Shown here: in pieces, positions 61,717-64,000 of the stretch | How the letters are laid out: every line of letters starts with the position of its first letter | Numbering within the stretch: the stretch's first letter is position 1 | Source of the DNA: Anagrus nilaparvatae | Taxonomy: Eukaryota > Arthropoda > Insecta > Hymenoptera > Mymaridae | Direction of reading: 5' to 3' | Length of the DNA stretch: 64,000 nt | Assembly: GCA_022575985.1 (NCBI GenBank) | Contig: JAKSXM010000272.1 | Location: forward strand, 8,122,001-8,186,000 | The notes under the pieces: generated by a model | Told to the model about the DNA's origin: nothing | Seen by the model: only the letters and a program-made list of their open reading frames with translations | Database searches by the model: none | Position numbers and translations under genes: made by a program

Positions 61717-61800
61717 TCTAGACTACTCCAAAGTGTGGACTAAAATCTAGATTACTCCAAAATCTAGACTACTCCAAAAATCTAGACTACTCTAAAGTGT
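61717..61800 (+). repeat. Short tandem repeat, TCTAGACTACTCCAAA unit
   Basis: Four imperfect copies of TCTAGA(C/T)TACTC(C/T)AAA, with the first and fourth followed by GTGT. Unit spacing is about 17-24 bp. Confidence 0.8.
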
Positions 61801-61954
61801 AATACTTTAAATTCTTTATTTTTCAAAAATTAGCCAAATTTGAAGACCCATAACTTTTTCCAGAACCCACGACCAAAAAAATTTTCTGGAAAATTTTGAA
61901 TACGTTTTGGCCTTGACTATCTCTGTGCAAAAATTCAGCTGTCATACTCACACT

Positions 61955-62115
61955 CACTAATAGCAGGCCCCGAGGGTTAGGTTGATTCTAGGAGTTCTAT
62001 TAGGTTCTAGAAGGTAGACTTTCACCGAGGCCGAGGTGAGGCAAGGTTTGGTATAAATGACCGAGACCGAGAAAGATCTCGCCTCGGTCTCGGCCGAGAT
62101 CCTCGCCCGAGGTTT
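61955..62115. repeat. GC-rich CCGAG/CTCGG repeat block
   Basis: A sharp G+C peak: ACCGAGGCCGAGGTGAGGC, CCGAGACCGAGAAAGATCTC, then GCCTCGGTCTCGGCCGAGAT and CCTCGCCCGAGG. The CCGAG words face CTCGG words, so the block is foldback-like. Probably a non-autonomous repeat; full borders unclear. Confidence 0.55.
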
Positions 62116-62119
62116 GATA

Positions 62120-64000
62120 AGACAGAAAACAATTAAAATTCTAATTAAAATCTAAATTCATGTTTATTTAAAAAAAAAATACTTTATACAGATTGTAGTA
62201 AATAATCGTTATCGAAGCCACATATTTCAGATACTAAATCCGATTTCACCCAAGCACTTATACATAGTAATTCTAGTAGAAGGGTATCCGGTATGTATTT
62301 TGATATAAAAAATTAATTTCTATTTATTTGATGTTAATTGGTTATCCTGTCTAAGTGAACCCACCTTGCTATCTAATTCAGTAATGAAATAACATAACTT
62401 TATTGCAAGATGATGAATTTAATCCTTTTGATTTTTTAGTTTAAAAACTAATGTGCATAAAATTAGATTAAAAATTTAAAGAATAGAAATACTTCATAAT
62501 AAATTATTTGAAAAATTTATTATATTCTTAATAAGGGTAAAATTTTTTTACAAATTAAATATTAAATAATTTTAAGATTAAGAATGACAGTAATACAATA
62601 AATTAAGCTAATAATAATTTGATTTCGTACAATATTTGAAAGATTGATATTTATGAAAAAAGGTATAATTGATTTAATTTCATATTAAAAATTTAATTAA
62701 ATATATTTAATTAGGATCTACTCCAAAAAATTTTATTATTTTTTAGATGCATTTTTAGAAATCCATGTGTTTACCCATATGTGTATTTATTATTTTTATG
62801 ATTCAAAATGCATCGAGGAAAAATAAATGAGCTACATATACAATACCACGCCTGTTTTTTTAAAATTTCATGAACAAGACAAATGAAACAATCAAAGTAC
62901 ATAATTGTCATGATAATTAATTTAAATATATGAAATATTTTTTAAAATTAATTATAAAAACAAAAAAATTCATGAGATTTTTTGAATTTTTTAAGTAGCA
63001 TACTGACAGTTAAAAAAGACATAAATATATAATTAATGTGAGAAATGGGTCAATGATAAAATTATGATATATATTTTTTTAATTGTATTATGTCTATTCT
63101 TTTAAAAAAAATTGGAACTGCTTTTACAATTACAAATTATGTTAATTATTGTTATAAATATCCTGAATTAGTAAGCCCTTTTTTATCATTTGCATAATAT
63201 CTTAAATTATTATTTGGTATTAAATTTAAAGACCTGTTCACGTAAATTATTTAGGCATTATCTGATTTTTTAAAACATTCTTTGTTTCGTCTTTTTATTA
63301 TGCTTATAGATTTGTTTTTTAATTATTACATTTTAATACAATACTTTAATTTAAAATACATTTTTTTTCTTCGGATATAAATGAATTATTTTTTGAAATG
63401 GAACTGTCTGATATTTTTTTCTCACATTATTTTTTAAATATTTCAAGTATTTTAACGTCATTAAAAACTAAGAATTTTTTATTTTTACTAATTTAGCTTA
63501 TAGAAGTCACTTCAATTTTTCTACATCTATGTAAATTTCCCACAAAATCTGAATTTTCAATAAGATTCTCATTAATTAGTCTGGTGACTTTTAAAGTTTG
63601 CGCAACTTAGAAAATTCAATTATTCGGAGGTTGATTATTTTACTTATAAAATTAATAAAATCTTTGAGGTTCATTTTTACCCAGAATGAATCCTTGACAT
63701 ATAAAGGCTATTGTTGGATAAATATAGTGATTTAACCCCTGCAATCAAAACTAGCCTAAGTACTAGTATTTGATAACTTGCCAAAAACTCACAAAATCCC
63801 GTTGGGAATAGATATCTAGGCCATGACAGGTCTCCAAAAATCTAAAAAAAACCCCAAAAATACAGTTTTTAATTTCTCCGACCCATTAACAGATTCTGCA
63901 CATTGGCTAAAAAACTTACCATATCATCAGTTTCCAAGAAAAAATTTTTGTGGGCCTTTAGAACCCCTTTGAGACCCCGTTTTTCGAAAACCATACTGAT
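62120..64000. other. AT-rich 3' part of the window
   Basis: Low-complexity A/T sequence to about 63680, then more mixed sequence (63700-64000) with repeat-like text such as GGCCTTTAGAACCCCTTTGA that I cannot assign. No gene seen. Confidence 0.5.

Noticed and set aside
1..64000. tRNA, rRNA, CRISPR arrays, bacterial operons, riboswitches
   Set aside because: No T-loop GGTTCGAATCC-type box with a matching acceptor stem, no conserved rRNA text, no regularly spaced direct repeats, and the gene structure is eukaryotic.

Overview
The window looks like nuclear DNA of an arthropod, most likely an insect with a very AT-rich genome (roughly three quarters A+T by eye). Reasons: one spliced gene with GT-AG introns of 73 bp to about 13 kb, T-box protein sequence closest to insect midline/H15, abundant MITEs and decayed LINE retrotransposons, and no bacterial-type operons. 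I cannot fix the order; an AT-rich parasitoid wasp or an aphid would fit.

The only gene I can name with confidence is a TBX20-type T-box transcription factor (Drosophila midline/H15 family) on the + strand. Five coding exons are visible: 1266-1695, 6037-6310, 17995-18156, 18230-18306 and 31109-31607 (stop TAA at 31605-31607). They join in frame (phases 2, 0, 0, 2) into about 479 residues: an acidic and basic N-terminal part, a complete T-box, and a Q/H/P/A-rich tail. The first visible exon starts with a splice acceptor, so the start codon and N-terminus lie upstream of what I can see. Introns 1, 2 and 4 are large and hold MITEs, a Merlin-like TIR element, a pre-miRNA-like hairpin, several higher-complexity islands that could be enhancers, an antisense 119-codon ORF just 5' of the second visible exon, and a possible antisense terminal exon in intron 4.

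The 32 kb after the stop codon appears gene-free apart from mobile-element debris. In order: a LINE reverse-transcriptase relic with a YADD motif (34.4-34.9 kb); a near-perfect giant foldback with two arms of about 883 bp around a 284 bp spacer (37.0-39.1 kb); a nested set in which one minus-strand LINE (43.9-47.5 kb) is interrupted by a plus-strand 5'-truncated LINE 3' end and by about 1 kb of another repeat; a GC-richer unique island (48.3-48.8 kb) with TCF-like and NK2/Tinman-like sites; a TA-flanked element with long TIRs and internal tandem repeats (53.2-54.0 kb); a PIF/Harbinger-type MITE with TTA target duplication (56.7-57.0 kb); and short tandem and GC-rich repeats near 61.7-62.1 kb.

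No rRNA, tRNA, CRISPR array or bacterial feature was recognised. The most interesting leads are the giant foldback (a candidate source of long hairpin RNA), the 71-nt GC-rich hairpin in intron 2, the antisense ORF in intron 1, and the regulatory-like islands around the T-box gene.
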